NCBI GenBank assembly: GCA_037045535.1 | Contig: JBAOHI010000071.1 | Coordinates: 124,001 to 188,000, forward strand | Direction: 5' to 3' | Length of the DNA: 64,000 nucleotides | DNA from: Competibacter_A sp037045535 | GTDB lineage: Bacteria; Pseudomonadota; Gammaproteobacteria; Competibacterales; Competibacteraceae | Shown here: positions 62,872 to 64,000 of the stretch, piece by piece | Layout of the letters: each line of letters starts with the position of its first letter | Numbering within the stretch: the first letter of the stretch is position 1 | Notes under the pieces: generated by a model | The model's database searches: none | What the model was told of the DNA's origin: nothing | What the model saw: the letters and a program-made list of their open reading frames with translations, nothing else | Translations under genes and position numbers: made by a program

Positions 62872-63177
62872 ATGACGAAGTCAGAATTGATCGAAATTCT
62901 CGCGCGCAAGCGGAGCGATATCCCCTATCGGGATGTCGAGCAAGCGGTCAAGGCCTTGCTGGAACAGATGAGCGAGTCGTTGTCCAGCGGCGAGCGGATC
63001 GAAATCCGGGGGTTTGGTAGTTTTTCGCTGCATTTCCGACCGCCGCGAGTCGGGCGTAACCCCAAGACGGGTGATGCTGTGTCCCTGACCGGTAAGTATG
63101 TGCCTCACTTCAAGCCTGGCAAGGAACTCCGCGAGCGAGTGAACGAGCATCGTGGAGTGGCCGATGATTTGTTGTGA
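62872..63177 (+). CDS. ihfB: Integration host factor beta subunit
   Basis: A 101-residue DNA-bending protein that pairs with IhfA. Family motifs: MTKSELIEILARK, KALLEQMSESLSSGERIEIRGFGSFSLHFRPPRVGRNPKTGDAV (beta arms with the intercalating Pro in RNPKTG) and VPHFKPGKELRERVN. Two ATGs lie next to each other; 62872 is preferred because AGGGAG (62861-62866) is five bases away from it and only two from 62869. The order rpsA-ihfB is typical. Confidence 0.97.
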   Translation: MTKSELIEILARKRSDIPYRDVEQAVKALLEQMSESLSSGERIEIRGFGSFSLHFRPPRVGRNPKTGDAVSLTGKYVPHFKPGKELRERVNEHRGVADDLL

Positions 63178-63224
63178 GGCTCGAATTTTTCCGGCAGGCG
63201 GGCCGTTGTCGTATTCTGTTCAAG

Positions 63225-63250
63225 AACCCACGGTATAAAGTGGGTTTTTT
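63225..63250 (+). terminator. Rho-independent terminator after ihfB
   Basis: AACCCAC (63225-63231) pairs with GTGGGTT (63240-63246) around an 8-base loop, followed by TTTT. The stem is short but has the expected T-run. The following 225 bases to lapA hold no gene and presumably its promoter. Confidence 0.8.
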
Positions 63251-63475
63251 GGTTGGAAAACGGGGAGGATATGACGAAATCGCCGGGTAGCCCTTCGGGG
63301 AGGTTGTCTTATTTCCTTTCCTAGGTAACGAGAGGAGTGGGAATCGTCGGGAAGGCTCGAAGCGGCGATTCCGCTGTATCGGGCGGGATCGGCGTGTTTT
63401 GTGCGATCACCGTTTCTTGAACGCTCGTTGTTCGGGTTTGTTGCTGACTTCAGATCGTTCGGGTAGGGGAAACCG

Positions 63476-63769
63476 ATGTTTTGGATCAAATTCATTCTGA
63501 TCGCTGCGATTCTGTTGGTCGTTCTGTTACTGGGATTGGAGTTTTCCACCTTGAACACCAATGCCGTCACGGTTCGCTATTTGTTGGGTACGACCACGCA
63601 ACCGCTATCACTGGTGGTGATTTGCGCCTTTTCGGTCGGAGTGTTCGTGACGGCCTTGGTGGGTGCTTTCGTTGTACTGCCGCTGCGCTGGCAGGTTGCC
63701 CGACTGCGGCAAGCCGTGTCGAGCAAAGATCAGGAGATCAACTTGCTGGCTAAGAAAGCGGGGCGGTAA
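63476..63769 (+). CDS. lapA: Lipopolysaccharide assembly protein A
   Basis: A 97-residue inner-membrane protein (DUF1049) with two TMs (WIKFILIAAILLVVLLLGLEF and LSLVVICAFSVGVFVTALVGAFVVL), the FSTLNTNAVTVRYLLGTT loop, and a C-terminal coiled coil (RWQVARLRQAVSSKDQEINLL). In E. coli LapA works with LapB and FtsH to set LpxC levels. It is directly followed by lapB. Confidence 0.93.
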   Translation: MFWIKFILIAAILLVVLLLGLEFSTLNTNAVTVRYLLGTTTQPLSLVVICAFSVGVFVTALVGAFVVLPLRWQVARLRQAVSSKDQEINLLAKKAGR

Positions 63770-63807
63770 GTTCCGTTGACGCGACCGGGCGCCGCTGCTG
63801 GATTATG

Positions 63808-64000
63808 ATGGAGCTATTGTGGCTGCTATTGCCGGTCGCTGCCGCTTCCGGTTGGTGGGCAGCGCGACGAGAGATCGCGAAGCCGAATAGAGCCGCCGTC
63901 CGTAGCGCCGATTATTTCAAGGGATTGAATTACCTGATCGACGACAAGCCCGATCAGGCGATTGAAGTATTGACCCGCATGGCCGACGTGGATCGGGACA
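63808..64000 (+). CDS. lapB: Lipopolysaccharide assembly protein B, 5' part
   Basis: The window ends inside this gene. The first 64 residues are a membrane anchor (MELLWLLLPVAAASGWWAARR) and the start of the TPR region (SADYFKGLNYLIDDKPDQAIEVLTRMADVD), as in LapB (YciM). LapB binds LapA and FtsH in control of LPS synthesis. An ATG three bases earlier (63805) is also possible. Confidence 0.9.
   Translation, partial: MELLWLLLPVAAASGWWAARREIAKPNRAAVRSADYFKGLNYLIDDKPDQAIEVLTRMADVDRD

Overview
The window looks like a chromosomal piece of a gammaproteobacterium with G+C-rich DNA. The gene orders are typical of that class: apaH-folA, hisBHAFIE-tatABC, and hisC-tyrA-aroA-cmk-rpsA-ihfB-lapA-lapB. A GTP-type PEP carboxykinase, a large MoxR/Bat operon, many secreted beta-propeller or Ig-like proteins and IS debris would fit a Competibacter/Contendobacter-like lineage. 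That placement is an inference from gene content, not from a database match.

Layout. 1-1036: end of apaH (frameshifted) and folA. 1351-5906: two cyclic-di-GMP-type proteins, HDOD with a degenerate GGDEF and a membrane PAS-PAS-GAF-GGDEF-EAL protein. 5903-7469: RarD-type permease and a GDT1-type manganese exporter. 7535-10243: an XPB-like helicase paired with a Bax1/DUF790 nuclease. 10556-15875: one minus-strand run, hisB-hisH-hisA-hisF-hisI-hisE-tatA-tatB-tatC; tatB carries an in-frame 189-bp tandem duplication. 15986-23061: accessory region with an IS3 remnant, a probable c-di-GMP-I (GEMM) riboswitch with terminator in front of a secreted Ig-like/OpgG-like protein, then a YVTN/Kelch double-propeller gene split by a complete IS4-family element with a 13-bp target duplication. 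23237-28692: FmdB zinc ribbon, a lipoprotein sugar-binding protein with one permease, and a GH13 enzyme with an N-terminal starch-binding-like module (frameshifted). 28806-31006: AT-rich patch with a heme-c sensor, a DUF1311 protein and IS630/ISAs1 remnants. 31263-40529: phytase-like esterase, DEDDy exonuclease, KamA-like radical SAM enzyme divergent from an aminotransferase, pyrC, argG, gloA and a haloacetate-dehalogenase-like hydrolase. 40308-48049: moxR-DUF58-DUF4381-batA-batBC-batD operon. 48433-50285: pckG with five apparent single-base insertions. 50697-56517: an unrecognised two-gene membrane operon, OsmC, and two L,D-transpeptidases flanking a Braun-type lipoprotein. 56798-64000: the aromatic/translation operon hisC-tyrA-aroA-cmk-rpsA, then ihfB, lapA and the start of lapB.

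The genes form several working units: histidine synthesis coupled to Tat export; c-di-GMP turnover proteins plus a c-di-GMP-sensing RNA controlling a secreted protein; lipoprotein attachment to peptidoglycan; and the MoxR/Bat envelope-stress complex. All eight frameshifts found (apaH, IS4 transposase, GH13, five in pckG) are of the single-base-insertion type and nearly all sit in short homopolymers. Sequence error is therefore more likely than gene decay. No tRNA, rRNA or CRISPR array was recognised.
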